A stretch of DNA of 64,000 nt. It comes from Terriglobia bacterium (GTDB lineage: Bacteria; Acidobacteriota; Terriglobia; Terriglobales; Acidobacteriaceae). The stretch lies in NCBI GenBank assembly GCA_032252755.1, contig JAVUPY010000051.1, forward strand, positions 110,996 through 174,995, read 5' to 3'. The notes under the pieces were generated by a model, which saw nothing but the letters and a program-made list of their open reading frames with translations, made no database searches and was not told the DNA's origin. The position numbers and the translations under genes are program-made. Below are positions 28,263 through 36,526 of the stretch, piece after piece; position 1 is the first letter of the stretch, and each line of letters opens with the position of its first letter.

Positions 28263-29681
28263 TCACATCGTTGCGTAGCCGTGAATACTCGGTAACAGGT
28301 AGGTCACTCCGAAAAATGTGAAGATCACAACGATGAACCCGAAGATTGCGAAGTACGCCGCGCGACGCCCACGCCAACCGCGGGTGATTCGCATGTGCAG
28401 GTACCCGGCATAAACCAGCCATGTGATCGCGGCCCAGGTTTCCTTTGGATCCCAGCTCCAGTACGAACCCCACGTCTGGTTGGCCCAGTAGGCGCCGGTG
28501 GCTATCATCGCGGTCAGCAGCGGGAACGCAATGGCTACCGTGCGATAGGTCAGCCGATCGAGGTTTTCGGTGGAGGGGAGCATCGATTCGAGACCGCTGC
28601 GGCGCCATAGCAGGAGCAGGTACAGTAGTCCGGCGAAAATTCCACCGACGATACCCGAGAGAATGAACGGGCTTGCCGGCAGCGCCGTCGGGAACATCCC
28701 GGGCATGTCTGGCGAAGCCGAGGGATACTCTCCCCCGCGCATGCGGATCGCCAGGATGATTACGCCGATGATCTGCAGGACAATGGTGATGAACATAAAC
28801 CGGTTCGCCCAGCCATCAAAAGACTCGTCTTTGTTAATCCGGGCAATCGCGTACAGCACCAGCGGTACCAGTGCCGAGAGCAACACAAGCACGAACAATC
28901 CGCCTAATGCCGGGATCGTGACGAACAGGCGCACATTCTGCGCTACGAAAACCTCTTCCTTCGCCGCTGGGTCCCACGCGATGACATTAAATCCGCCATT
29001 GTTGAAGCGGAGCATCATCGAGCTGTACACCGCGACCATTCCAGCAGCGGTCAGCGCCTGGAATGTCTCGGTCTTCATTTTGTCCTGTATCAGGAACATC
29101 ATCGAGAGCGCAAAGCTCACGGCACAGGCAGCGTAAGCCAGCATCGCCAGCGTGACGTGGACGTGCAGCCAGGTCGATTGCAACGCCGGAACCAGCGGGC
29201 GAACTTCCGACGGCATCAATTGCATCAGGATGACGCTGACCACCGCCAAGGGCATGGTCACGCTGCCGATGATCTTGACCTTGTAGAACCGCTCGGCAAC
29301 CAGCGTCAGTAGCGCCAGCGTCCAGACGAAGCTCAACAACATTTCGTACATGTTGGAGAACGGTGGTCGTCCGGCGATGTACCAGCGATGCGCCGCGGCT
29401 GCCGTGTTCGCCAGGAACCCAAGCAGCGTGGCGAAAGATGCGTAACTTACATACCGCTCGATCCCGGTGACGCCGTATCCCATGTAGAGCGCGCCGGCGC
29501 CCGCGTAGAACACCAGCGCCATGTACAGCATATTGCTCTCGTTGGCCAGCGGAGCCCCGGCCTTTGCCTTTATGACATTTAAGAATGCGGTAAACAGCAG
29601 GAACGCCATTCCCAGCGCTACCAGCACCAGGAACATTCCTCCGGCTGCCGCAGGTTGCTGTTGTGCCTTTGCTCTCGACAT
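28263..29681 (-). CDS. ccsB: Cytochrome c biogenesis protein CcsA/CcsB (heme handling, system II)
   Basis: 472 residues with about ten membrane helices. The tryptophan-rich WWD heme-binding motif is present as [14 protein letters not shown] near residue 404, with flanking histidines. With ResB it forms the CcsBA synthase that moves heme across the membrane and attaches it to CXXCH motifs in the periplasm. It starts 25 bases after resB ends. Its location beside a large set of multiheme cytochromes suggests dedicated or boosted maturation capacity. Naming of this half (ccsA, ccsB, resC) varies between organisms. Confidence 0.93.
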   Translation of the reverse strand: MSRAKAQQQPAAAGGMFLVLVALGMAFLLFTAFLNVIKAKAGAPLANESNMLYMALVFYAGAGALYMGYGVTGIERYVSYASFATLLGFLANTAAAAHRWYIAGRPPFSNMYEMLLSFVWTLALLTLVAERFYKVKIIGSVTMPLAVVSVILMQLMPSEVRPLVPALQSTWLHVHVTLAMLAYAACAVSFALSMMFLIQDKMKTETFQALTAAGMVAVYSSMMLRFNNGGFNVIAWDPAAKEEVFVAQNVRLFVTIPALGGLFVLVLLSALVPLVLYAIARINKDESFDGWANRFMFITIVLQIIGVIILAIRMRGGEYPSASPDMPGMFPTALPASPFILSGIVGGIFAGLLYLLLLWRRSGLESMLPSTENLDRLTYRTVAIAFPLLTAMIATGAYWANQTWGSYWSWDPKETWAAITWLVYAGYLHMRITRGWRGRRAAYFAIFGFIVVIFTFFGVTYLLPSIHGYATM

Positions 29682-29706
29682 TTATTTCTCCGATTCCATG
29701 CCGCGA

Positions 29707-31200
29707 TTACACAACCATCGTGGTGGTTTCGCGCGCAGATTCTTTCGCTTTCTTATTTTTGTTATTCGAAATTGGCGGTTGTGACTCGCGAGCCTGTATC
29801 TCTCGTTCGATGGCGGAAATCAGGGCTTTGTAACGGTCTTCAAACCCTTCCTTGTTCTTGTTGAATGCACCGCCGACCCACAACACCAGGCCTTGTCTTT
29901 CATCGTGAACGGCGATCGCCCAGAACCGCATATGGATTACGTAGAACGCGATAACCAGGCCCACGCCCATCAGCAGGCATCCGGTCCATACCGCCCACTG
30001 GCCGGGCTCGTAAGAAACTTCGAGTCCCGTGAAGTTCCTCATTTCGCCGCCGGTGAGCGTCAGCTTCATACCCAGGGCTGGAACATCGGCGGTCATGCCG
30101 TTGGCGACGAATATCCACGCCTTGTGCTCTTGTCCTGCCTTCGTCACCACAAAACCGAGCGCCGGGTTATTCGGTGATTCCGACTTGGTGTAGACGTCGT
30201 TGTCCTGGATGTAAAAGTCAGGTACGAATTTCGCGAACGTTATAGAGGTGTCAGGCCCAAGCGGTGCTGTCGTGCCAGGCTTCAGCTTGACTTCCTGCGT
30301 TTTGCCTGCGGCATCGCTGATTACGAGCGTCGCGAATCGCAGCGTTCCGGATTGTCCCATGCTTGCCTGGAACAGCCGAATGCCGCGGTACACCAGCGGG
30401 TCGTTGACGATGATCTGCTTCGTCTTGGTGACTTGCCCGTTTTCGATTACGTCGAGCTTCGACCAATACTTCTTCGGCATGCCGGTGTCGCGCTTCTCGG
30501 CGTCTTTGTAGTTTTCCTGGCGAGCTTCGTCACACCGGATCGAAAACGGCAATGTCCTTGGGAATTCGCCCTTGGCGGTTCGGACCAGGAATCGGTTCGT
30601 AGTCTGGCCTTCGTCGATGCTCATGAAGCCGCGGTAGCCAAGTAGTCCGTCAACGATTCCGCCGGCGAAGATGAACAACAGGCTGGCGTGGATCACGTAA
30701 ACCGCCAGCACCGCAAAACGATGCTTTTCCGAGTACAACGAAGTGCCTTCGCTGCCGGAGATGCGCTCTGTCGGAAGCCTCAGCTTGCGAAAAGCCCTCT
30801 CGGCTGCCTCGATTCCCTCATCCGCATCTCGAATTGGAATCGTCGTGCGGTGGGGGAGGGCGGCGCGGAAGTGAGGTTCAGGCCGGCGGTACGGTCGTGC
30901 ATAAAACCGCCACGCGTTCGGCCAGCGCTCAAGCGAAGCAAAGATGATGCTGAGACTGACCAGCGCGAGGAGGGACAGGAACCACCAGGAGTGGAACACA
31001 TCCGTCAACCCGATGCGATCCAGCAGTGCGAGTGTCGATGGGGAGTAGGCTCGCTCCAATTGTCCGGGTTCGCTCGTCGGCCGCTGCATTACCAGGGTCC
31101 CGGCGGCTGAAAAGATCACAACAATTATGAGAAGGATGACTCCGGTACGAATCGAGGCCAGCGTTTTATAGAACTTCGTCCAAAGCGCAGATACACCCAT
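29707..31200 (-). CDS. resB: Cytochrome c biogenesis protein ResB/Ccs1
   Basis: 497 residues. Three membrane helices come early (SIRTGVILLIIVVIFSAAGT, WWFLSLLALVSLSIIFASLE, RFAVLAVYVIHASLLFIFAG, then GIVDG), then a large periplasmic domain, and a last helix (WAVWTGCLLMGVGLVIAFYV). This is the ResB/Ccs1 layout of cytochrome c maturation system II. The ATG giving MGVSALWTKFYKTLASIRTG was chosen; the longer frame begins 23 codons earlier. It diverges from the 16-heme cytochrome gene across a 444-bp intergenic region and is co-transcribed with ccsB. Confidence 0.93.
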   Translation of the reverse strand: MGVSALWTKFYKTLASIRTGVILLIIVVIFSAAGTLVMQRPTSEPGQLERAYSPSTLALLDRIGLTDVFHSWWFLSLLALVSLSIIFASLERWPNAWRFYARPYRRPEPHFRAALPHRTTIPIRDADEGIEAAERAFRKLRLPTERISGSEGTSLYSEKHRFAVLAVYVIHASLLFIFAGGIVDGLLGYRGFMSIDEGQTTNRFLVRTAKGEFPRTLPFSIRCDEARQENYKDAEKRDTGMPKKYWSKLDVIENGQVTKTKQIIVNDPLVYRGIRLFQASMGQSGTLRFATLVISDAAGKTQEVKLKPGTTAPLGPDTSITFAKFVPDFYIQDNDVYTKSESPNNPALGFVVTKAGQEHKAWIFVANGMTADVPALGMKLTLTGGEMRNFTGLEVSYEPGQWAVWTGCLLMGVGLVIAFYVIHMRFWAIAVHDERQGLVLWVGGAFNKNKEGFEDRYKALISAIEREIQARESQPPISNNKNKKAKESARETTTMVV

Positions 31201-31644
31201 GATGCTGGGCTCCTTTTCCAACCACATCATCACTGCAACTGCGAGTCCAAGACCCGACGTTCCCCGCAACTGTAGTCCTCAGTGCAGCTTAGCGGCTGTG
31301 ATGAATCGGCGAATCTGCTGAAAAGTGGGCCAAATCACTCATCGATGTGACGAGATCGCGCATTCAATCAGGTCCGGCGGCGCCTCCCTTGGTTCTTTCC
31401 CGCGACAGGGCGATCTCCCGCACATTGGCCGTGAAATCACCCATCGGCGTTTTCACGAATATGGCACGTAAGTGACGGATTCTGTTGATGTTAGGCACCT
31501 TGGTGCTATCTGGCGTGGGCTCTCTAGAACCTGAATGCTCGTTTATTGTCAACCATTTAGCGAATTCGTACTGGAGGCCCTTCACGTTTTCCGGGGTTCC
31601 GGTCAGCGTATTGCACTCTCCACCTGCTCGCAGTGGAGGTAGTT
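31201..31644. promoter_or_regulatory. Divergent control region, resB / multiheme cytochrome operon
   Basis: 444 bases without a convincing gene, between two divergently transcribed units. No c-di-GMP (GEMM) riboswitch core is recognisable. TGGCACG at about 31462 resembles a sigma-54 -24 element, but GC is absent at the -12 spacing, so I do not call it. A plus-strand TTGTCA near 31546 could be a -35 box. A short low-confidence minus frame near 31370-31490 is not supported. Confidence 0.35.
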
Positions 31645-33078
31645 GTGAAAGGTGTAGTGCGGACGATCTTCGGTGTTGGACTGGCGCTCGCAACATCCCA
31701 GCTGTATGGGGTACAGCATCCGGTCCCGCTGGATAAGAACACCGATTCCGCAAAGTGCATCGAGTGCCACAGCGACAAATCGCAGGGCAAGTTCGTTCAC
31801 TCCGCGATCGCCATGGGCTGCACCAGTTGCCACGAGATTCGCAACTCCAAAGACGGCAAAATCACGCATGTCAAGCTGATCACTTCGACCCCGGGTTCCC
31901 TGTGCCTGACCTGCCATGCCGACAAGAATGCCGCAGACTTGAAAGGCAAGGTTCACCCGCCCGCGGTTCGAGACTGCATCAAGTGCCACGACCCGCACAC
32001 TTCCGACAACAAGAACCAGTTGCTGAAGCCCACGAGTGGCGATGCAAATCAGAACCTTTGCCTGAACTGCCACAAGACCGGCGTCGATATTCCGAAGGGC
32101 GGTAGCCGGCACCCCGCGCTCGACATGGGCTGCGACACCTGCCACAACGTCCACAAGGTAGGCGACCCCACGAAGCGAGAATTCCGCTATCACCTGACCA
32201 AGGACGCGCCGGCGCTTTGCCTCGACTGCCACGATGTTAAAGACGAGAGCCTGGTGAAAGCCCATGACGGGCAACCGTTCGCAACGGCCGACTGCTTGAG
32301 CTGTCACGATCCGCACCAGTCCAAACTTCCCAAATTAATGCAAGCCTTCGTGCATGCGCCTTTCCAGGGTGGCAAGGACTCTTGCAGCACCTGCCACCAG
32401 CCGCCGAAGGACGGAAAAGTCGTTCTGACCCAGGCCTCAAGCAAGGAACTCTGCCTTACTTGCCACTCCGATAAAGAAGAGCAGATCGAAAAGGCGAAAG
32501 TTCAGCACCCCGGTGCGATGGGCGATTGCACCGATTGTCACAACCCCCATGCCGGGCGTTCGCCGGGCTTCCTGCAACCGGATCCGGTGAGTGCATGCCT
32601 GGCCTGCCATACCGACCAGGCTGAGCAGGGCAAGAAGAAATATCTGCATCAGCCCGCTTTCCAACAAGGTTGCGCGACGTGTCACGAACCGCACGGCGGA
32701 GACAACGAGCATCTGCTTCGCGCCAAGTCCGTGAACGACCTCTGTCTCGAGTGCCACGGTCCTGACAGAAATCCGAAGAAGCTTGAAGGCGAAGATCTGG
32801 TCAGCATTTTCGATGGCAAGGTGCTTCTGCCCGGGAATTACTTCGATAAGACCGTAGCTCTGCCCCTGAAGTATGGACTCGGACACCCGGTCATCGGACA
32901 CCCAACGTCGAGTGTCATGGATTTAAAGGATCCGAACAAAGTCAAAACGCAGTTGACGTGTCTCAGCTGCCATCAACCGCATTCTTCGGCGCAACCGGAT
33001 CTGCTGGTCAATGACATGAAGAATGACCGCAAATTCTGCGGCCAGTGCCATACACCGCAAGAATTCATGCAGCACTGA
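31645..33078 (+). CDS. 16-heme c-type cytochrome, doubled-CXXCH family
   Basis: 477 residues with a signal peptide (GVVRTIFGVGLALATSQLYG) and 16 CXXCH motifs, the first at about residue 38 and the last at about 465. Many end as CHDPH, CHNPH or CHQPH, the doubled-CXXCH signature, with frequent HP pairs that could serve as distal heme ligands. It has no membrane anchor and is probably periplasmic or surface-associated, acting as a long electron wire. The GTG at 31645 with GGAGG upstream is chosen over a GTG four codons earlier. It is the first gene of the plus-strand cytochrome run; the NHL gene follows after 17 bases. Confidence 0.93.
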   Translation: MKGVVRTIFGVGLALATSQLYGVQHPVPLDKNTDSAKCIECHSDKSQGKFVHSAIAMGCTSCHEIRNSKDGKITHVKLITSTPGSLCLTCHADKNAADLKGKVHPPAVRDCIKCHDPHTSDNKNQLLKPTSGDANQNLCLNCHKTGVDIPKGGSRHPALDMGCDTCHNVHKVGDPTKREFRYHLTKDAPALCLDCHDVKDESLVKAHDGQPFATADCLSCHDPHQSKLPKLMQAFVHAPFQGGKDSCSTCHQPPKDGKVVLTQASSKELCLTCHSDKEEQIEKAKVQHPGAMGDCTDCHNPHAGRSPGFLQPDPVSACLACHTDQAEQGKKKYLHQPAFQQGCATCHEPHGGDNEHLLRAKSVNDLCLECHGPDRNPKKLEGEDLVSIFDGKVLLPGNYFDKTVALPLKYGLGHPVIGHPTSSVMDLKDPNKVKTQLTCLSCHQPHSSAQPDLLVNDMKNDRKFCGQCHTPQEFMQH

Positions 33079-33095
33079 TGTGTAGGGGAGTTGAG

Positions 33096-34409
33096 ATGTT
33101 GAGAGTTTGCAAAAGTCGCTCGATAGTCGCCAACTGGCTGGTTGCACTGGTCATGCTGTTGGTGGGTGCGGTGGTCCTTCCCGGCCCGGCCTATGCGGGA
33201 AAGAAGAACAAGAAACAGCCAACCTCCACCGTCCCGCAGCGTCGCGAGCCGGCCTTGGAAGATTTTGACCTCTCGAAGATTGTTTTCCCCAATCCCCCGT
33301 CGATCGCCCGCATTCGCACCATCGGCTACTACGTCGGCGAAAAGATCGAGCGCGACGCCAAGAAGGAAAAACCGAGATCCAGTTGGATGGATCGCCTGGC
33401 TGGATCGAAGCCGGTCATGGAAGACAAGAACGTGAAGATCCCATTCCAACTCATCGCGCCAAATGGAATCGCGGTGGATTCGAAAGGCACGGTTTACACG
33501 GCGGATTACCGCGTCGGTGCCATCTTCATGTTTAATCCGGAAACCAAAGAAAGTCACCTGATAAAGGATCACGTTGACGCGAATTTCAAGACTATCAATG
33601 GTCTCGCCATCGACGACGGGGACCGGCTATTTGTCTCTGACAGTGGCTTCCATCGCATCCTCGTCTTCGGTCCGGATCACAAACTCCAGGATACGATTGA
33701 GGGCGGTCTCATTACTCCCGACGGCCTCGCTGTCGACAACGAGAACCGGTTCCTGTATGTCGCCGATGTCGATTTAGACCAGGTTCTCGTATACGACCTC
33801 GACAGTTTCAAACTGATCCGGAAGATCGGAACCACCGGGAAGAATCACGAACTCACGGATCCAGGCCAGTTCGCCTGGCCAACCGGCGTCGCCGTTGACA
33901 GCGACGACAATCTCTACGTCACCGATACCCTGAACGACCGGGTCGAGATTTTCGACGCCGACGGAAACTTCATCAGCACATTCGGCAAGAACTGCGACGC
34001 TCCCGGATGCTTCCAGCGCCCGAAGGGAATTGCGATCGACAGCGACGGCCATATCTGGGTCACCGACACGATGGCCGCCCGTGTCCAGGTATTCAATCGC
34101 AAGGGACAGTTGCTGATTTACTTCGGCGGCTATGGAAAGTACCCCGGCGAGTTCACCAATCTTTGCAGCATTTACATCGACAAGAACAATCGCGTCTTCA
34201 CCTCGGAGATGCAGCCCGGCCGCATTCAGATCTTCCGTTATGTCACGGACGCCGAAGCCAAGGCCGAGAAGAAACAGCGCGAGGAAGAACGCACAAAGAA
34301 AGCCGGAGAACTGCCCCCTGACAAAGCTCCGGCTGAAAAGGGAACAGTGCAGTCGGGCAGCCAGAAACAGAACATCGCAAAAGAAACACAGAATTCATCT
34401 GCGCCATAG
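33096..34409 (+). CDS. NHL-repeat beta-propeller secreted protein 1
   Basis: 437 residues. A signal peptide (WLVALVMLLVGAVVLPGPAY, then A) is followed by a lysine-rich linker and about six NHL blades (PNGIAVDSKGTVYTADYRVG, PTGVAVDSDDNLYVTDTLND, PKGIAIDSDGHIWVTDTMAA). The C-terminal 60 residues are charged and Ala/Lys/Glu-rich. NHL propellers bind proteins or glycans, and genes for them accompany several Geobacter outer-surface cytochromes. The ATG at 33096 has GGGGAG upstream; the longer frame overlaps the cytochrome and is rejected. It probably scaffolds cytochrome assembly in the periplasm. Confidence 0.88.
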   Translation: MLRVCKSRSIVANWLVALVMLLVGAVVLPGPAYAGKKNKKQPTSTVPQRREPALEDFDLSKIVFPNPPSIARIRTIGYYVGEKIERDAKKEKPRSSWMDRLAGSKPVMEDKNVKIPFQLIAPNGIAVDSKGTVYTADYRVGAIFMFNPETKESHLIKDHVDANFKTINGLAIDDGDRLFVSDSGFHRILVFGPDHKLQDTIEGGLITPDGLAVDNENRFLYVADVDLDQVLVYDLDSFKLIRKIGTTGKNHELTDPGQFAWPTGVAVDSDDNLYVTDTLNDRVEIFDADGNFISTFGKNCDAPGCFQRPKGIAIDSDGHIWVTDTMAARVQVFNRKGQLLIYFGGYGKYPGEFTNLCSIYIDKNNRVFTSEMQPGRIQIFRYVTDAEAKAEKKQREEERTKKAGELPPDKAPAEKGTVQSGSQKQNIAKETQNSSAP

Positions 34410-34420
34410 CAACAAGCTTT

Positions 34421-34473
34421 GGCGGTCCGCGGGCCGCCAAAACCGGGGAGCGGGTTGTACACCACTCCCCGGC
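34421..34473 (+). promoter_or_regulatory. Two consecutive hairpins in leader of tetraheme cytochrome gene
   Basis: Hairpin one pairs 34421-34426 with 34435-34440 (TGGCGG/CCGCCA); hairpin two pairs 34444-34451 with 34466-34473 (CCGGGGAG/CTCCCCGG). They follow the NHL stop and end 66 bases before the tetraheme ATG. No T-run follows, so they look more like an mRNA processing or stabilising structure than terminators. Confidence 0.5.
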
Positions 34474-34539
34474 AGTAACAGACCACACAGCAGTAAGCAG
34501 TCAAAAGCAAGCTCTTTAATCATCAGGAGGTCCTCTGTA

Positions 34540-35421
34540 ATGAAGAAAGTATTGGTAATCCTTGTGGTCCTCGTTTTCGCTGCTGGAATGGCGATGGCGC
34601 AGAACTACTCGCCGAGCGGTGATGTCCTCGGCGCACACAACAACCATGGCCGTGGTTGCGCGGGCTGTCATGCCCCGCACAGCGGCCCCGCCGGCAACGG
34701 CAGGGCGACGAGCGATCCCAGCACTAGCTGGGTAGCCCTTTGGGGTCAGGACGTGCAGCCTCTCTACAACCAGTCGTTTGCATTTGGCGACAACGGAAAG
34801 TACGTCTTCGTCGCGCCTGCCAACCTCTCGGGTGACATCCACCTCGGTGGCTCCGATCCTCGCGTCGGCGGATTGTTGCTCTGCCTCAGCTGCCATGACG
34901 GCAAACTGGCAAAGGGCACCATGATGACCAACCAGGTGTACGAGACCCTGCCCGCCGGCTACGGCGCGACTCCGATCCCGACCCTGCTGGGCAATGACAC
35001 CACCGGTGCAGGCTACGGCAACGACCATCCGGTAGGCGAGAACGCGGACGTCGGTTGCGACCCTACACATTATCAGTGGGACTGCACCGACAACGGTGAC
35101 GGCACCATCACCATGAACGGTCCAAAGTCAACTCTGTTCGCGACAAACTACGGTTTCACCGCCAACCTTGCAGCGTACAACAACAAGCCCATTGTGGTTT
35201 GCACGAGCTGCCATAACCAGCACGTGATGAATGTCTTCAAGGGCAAAATCGGAGGCGTCCAGGGCTACTACAAGACGTACTTCGGCATTCGTGGCAACTA
35301 CGATCCGGGTGCGACTAATGCCGGGTTCAACGCTACCGCGCAGTTCTGCCGCCAGTGCCATGGCGCTGAGGCGAACGAAATGAACAACGGTAGTGCCGTA
35401 ACAGTCACGGACGGGTACTGA
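34540..35421 (+). CDS. Tetraheme c-type cytochrome, candidate filament/bulk electron carrier
   Basis: 293 residues with signal peptide (KKVLVILVVLVFAAGMAMA, cut before QN). Four heme sites: C40-H44 (CAGCHAPH), C115-H119 (CLSCHDG), C221-H225 (CTSCHNQH) and C270-H274 (CRQCHG), with an HP at 163-164. The long Gly/Asn/Thr-rich stretches between hemes recall the loop-rich OmcE and OmcS filament cytochromes, OmcE also being tetraheme; this is analogy, not proven homology. A perfect AGGAGG lies upstream, and its own leader hairpins and a strong downstream terminator-like hairpin suggest higher expression than its neighbours. The N terminus (SGDVLGAHN) and first four heme sites resemble those of the 12-heme cytochrome. 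Confidence 0.9.
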   Translation: MKKVLVILVVLVFAAGMAMAQNYSPSGDVLGAHNNHGRGCAGCHAPHSGPAGNGRATSDPSTSWVALWGQDVQPLYNQSFAFGDNGKYVFVAPANLSGDIHLGGSDPRVGGLLLCLSCHDGKLAKGTMMTNQVYETLPAGYGATPIPTLLGNDTTGAGYGNDHPVGENADVGCDPTHYQWDCTDNGDGTITMNGPKSTLFATNYGFTANLAAYNNKPIVVCTSCHNQHVMNVFKGKIGGVQGYYKTYFGIRGNYDPGATNAGFNATAQFCRQCHGAEANEMNNGSAVTVTDGY

Positions 35422-35445
35422 TTCTCGTTTCTTTTAATTGAACTC

Positions 35446-35478
35446 GGGGGGAGGAAAGGGTTTCCCTCCCCCTTTTTA
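35446..35478 (+). terminator. Intra-cluster terminator/attenuator after tetraheme gene
   Basis: Arms 35447-35454 and 35465-35472 (GGGGGAGG/CCTCCCCC), with three further A-T pairs possible inside, are followed by TTTTT. It lies 25 bases past the tetraheme stop and 17 bases before the isomerase ATG. Downstream genes must therefore rely on partial read-through or on another promoter. Confidence 0.85.
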
Positions 35479-35494
35479 CGAAGTGAAAGGAAGT

Positions 35495-36502
35495 ATGAAG
35501 CGTAAAGCACTCATAGCCGTCCTGGTGGTTGCAATCGTAAGCTCCGTGAATGCTCAGGTGGCATCTCATAGACCCACCATCGCTCAAAGCGGCCCGGTAG
35601 CGCATCTCAACACGCCGGTAGTGCGAGTAAATGGAGTTGTGCTAACGCAGTCTGATCTGCTGCGCGAGATGTACACCATCTTTCCGTATGCGAATCAGCA
35701 CAACGGCGCTTTTCCGAAAGCCATGGAGCCCGAAATTCGAAAAGGCGCCATGCAGATGATCATCTTCGAAGAGTTGGTCTACCAGGAAGCGCTACGACGG
35801 AAACTGACGATTCCTGCGCCCCGGTTGGCAAAAGCGCAGGCCAATTTCCGCAAGCAGTTCAATAGTGATTCCGAGTACGAAAATGTTCTGAGGCAGGATT
35901 TCCATGGCTCAAAGGTTCTGCTGGTAAACAAAATCCGGCGTTCCCTTTTGATTGAAGCCCTTCTGAAATCCGAAATTGATGCAAAATCCGTCGTCACCGC
36001 TGCCGAAGCGAAGGCTTTCTACGATCACAACCCTGAAAAGTTCAAGGTTCCCGACCAGTTCCAGTTCCAATCCATCTCGATCCTCCCGCCGGAAAGCCCG
36101 AACCCCGAGCAGCAAAAGGAAGCGGCACGGCGTGCTGACGATGCGTTGAGGCAGGCGAAAGCCACGAAATCATATAAGGAATTTGGTCTCCTGGCCGAAA
36201 AGATTTCGGAAGATGACTATCGCGTGGACCTTGGAGATCACAAGGCAGTTCCCAGTGCGGAGTTGCCTCCCGAGATCGTGAAGGTCCTCAGCAGCCTGAG
36301 CCCCGGACAGGTCAGCGACCTGGTGAGACTGGGCAGCGCCTATACGATTATTCGCCTGAACAAGCATGATCCAGCGCGAAAAAGAACCTTCGCGGAGGTC
36401 AGAGTCCAACTCAGTAACAATCTGCGCAGGCAGAAAGCGGACCGCTTGCGCACACAGCTCGACCAAAGACTTCGGAAAGGCGCAGAGGTACAGGAACTCT
36501 AA
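35495..36502 (+). CDS. Parvulin-type peptidyl-prolyl isomerase (SurA-like chaperone)
   Basis: 335 residues with signal peptide (RKALIAVLVVAIVSSVNAQ). A SurA_N-like helical region (VVRVNGVVLTQSDLLREMYT) precedes a parvulin domain at about 175-285 (FEFGLL-type core: SYKEFGLLAEKISEDDYRVD, LSSLSPGQVSDLVRLGSAYT) and a helical tail. Such proteins fold outer-membrane barrels and secreted proteins. It immediately precedes the barrel gene (24-base gap), so helping that barrel or the surface cytochromes is the obvious role. The ATG at 35495 is preceded by AAGGAAGT. PPIase genes also accompany Geobacter surface-cytochrome loci. Confidence 0.87.
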   Translation: MKRKALIAVLVVAIVSSVNAQVASHRPTIAQSGPVAHLNTPVVRVNGVVLTQSDLLREMYTIFPYANQHNGAFPKAMEPEIRKGAMQMIIFEELVYQEALRRKLTIPAPRLAKAQANFRKQFNSDSEYENVLRQDFHGSKVLLVNKIRRSLLIEALLKSEIDAKSVVTAAEAKAFYDHNPEKFKVPDQFQFQSISILPPESPNPEQQKEAARRADDALRQAKATKSYKEFGLLAEKISEDDYRVDLGDHKAVPSAELPPEIVKVLSSLSPGQVSDLVRLGSAYTIIRLNKHDPARKRTFAEVRVQLSNNLRRQKADRLRTQLDQRLRKGAEVQEL

Positions 36503-36526
36503 TTCGAATCGGACGGTCAGTTTGCG

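Noticed and set aside
31450..31480. Sigma-54 promoter (TGGCACG) before the cytochrome operon
   Set aside because: The required GC at the -12 position is absent at the correct spacing.
31201..31644. c-di-GMP (GEMM) riboswitch, as seen before some Geobacter cytochromes
   Set aside because: The conserved core and tetraloop receptor sequences are not present.
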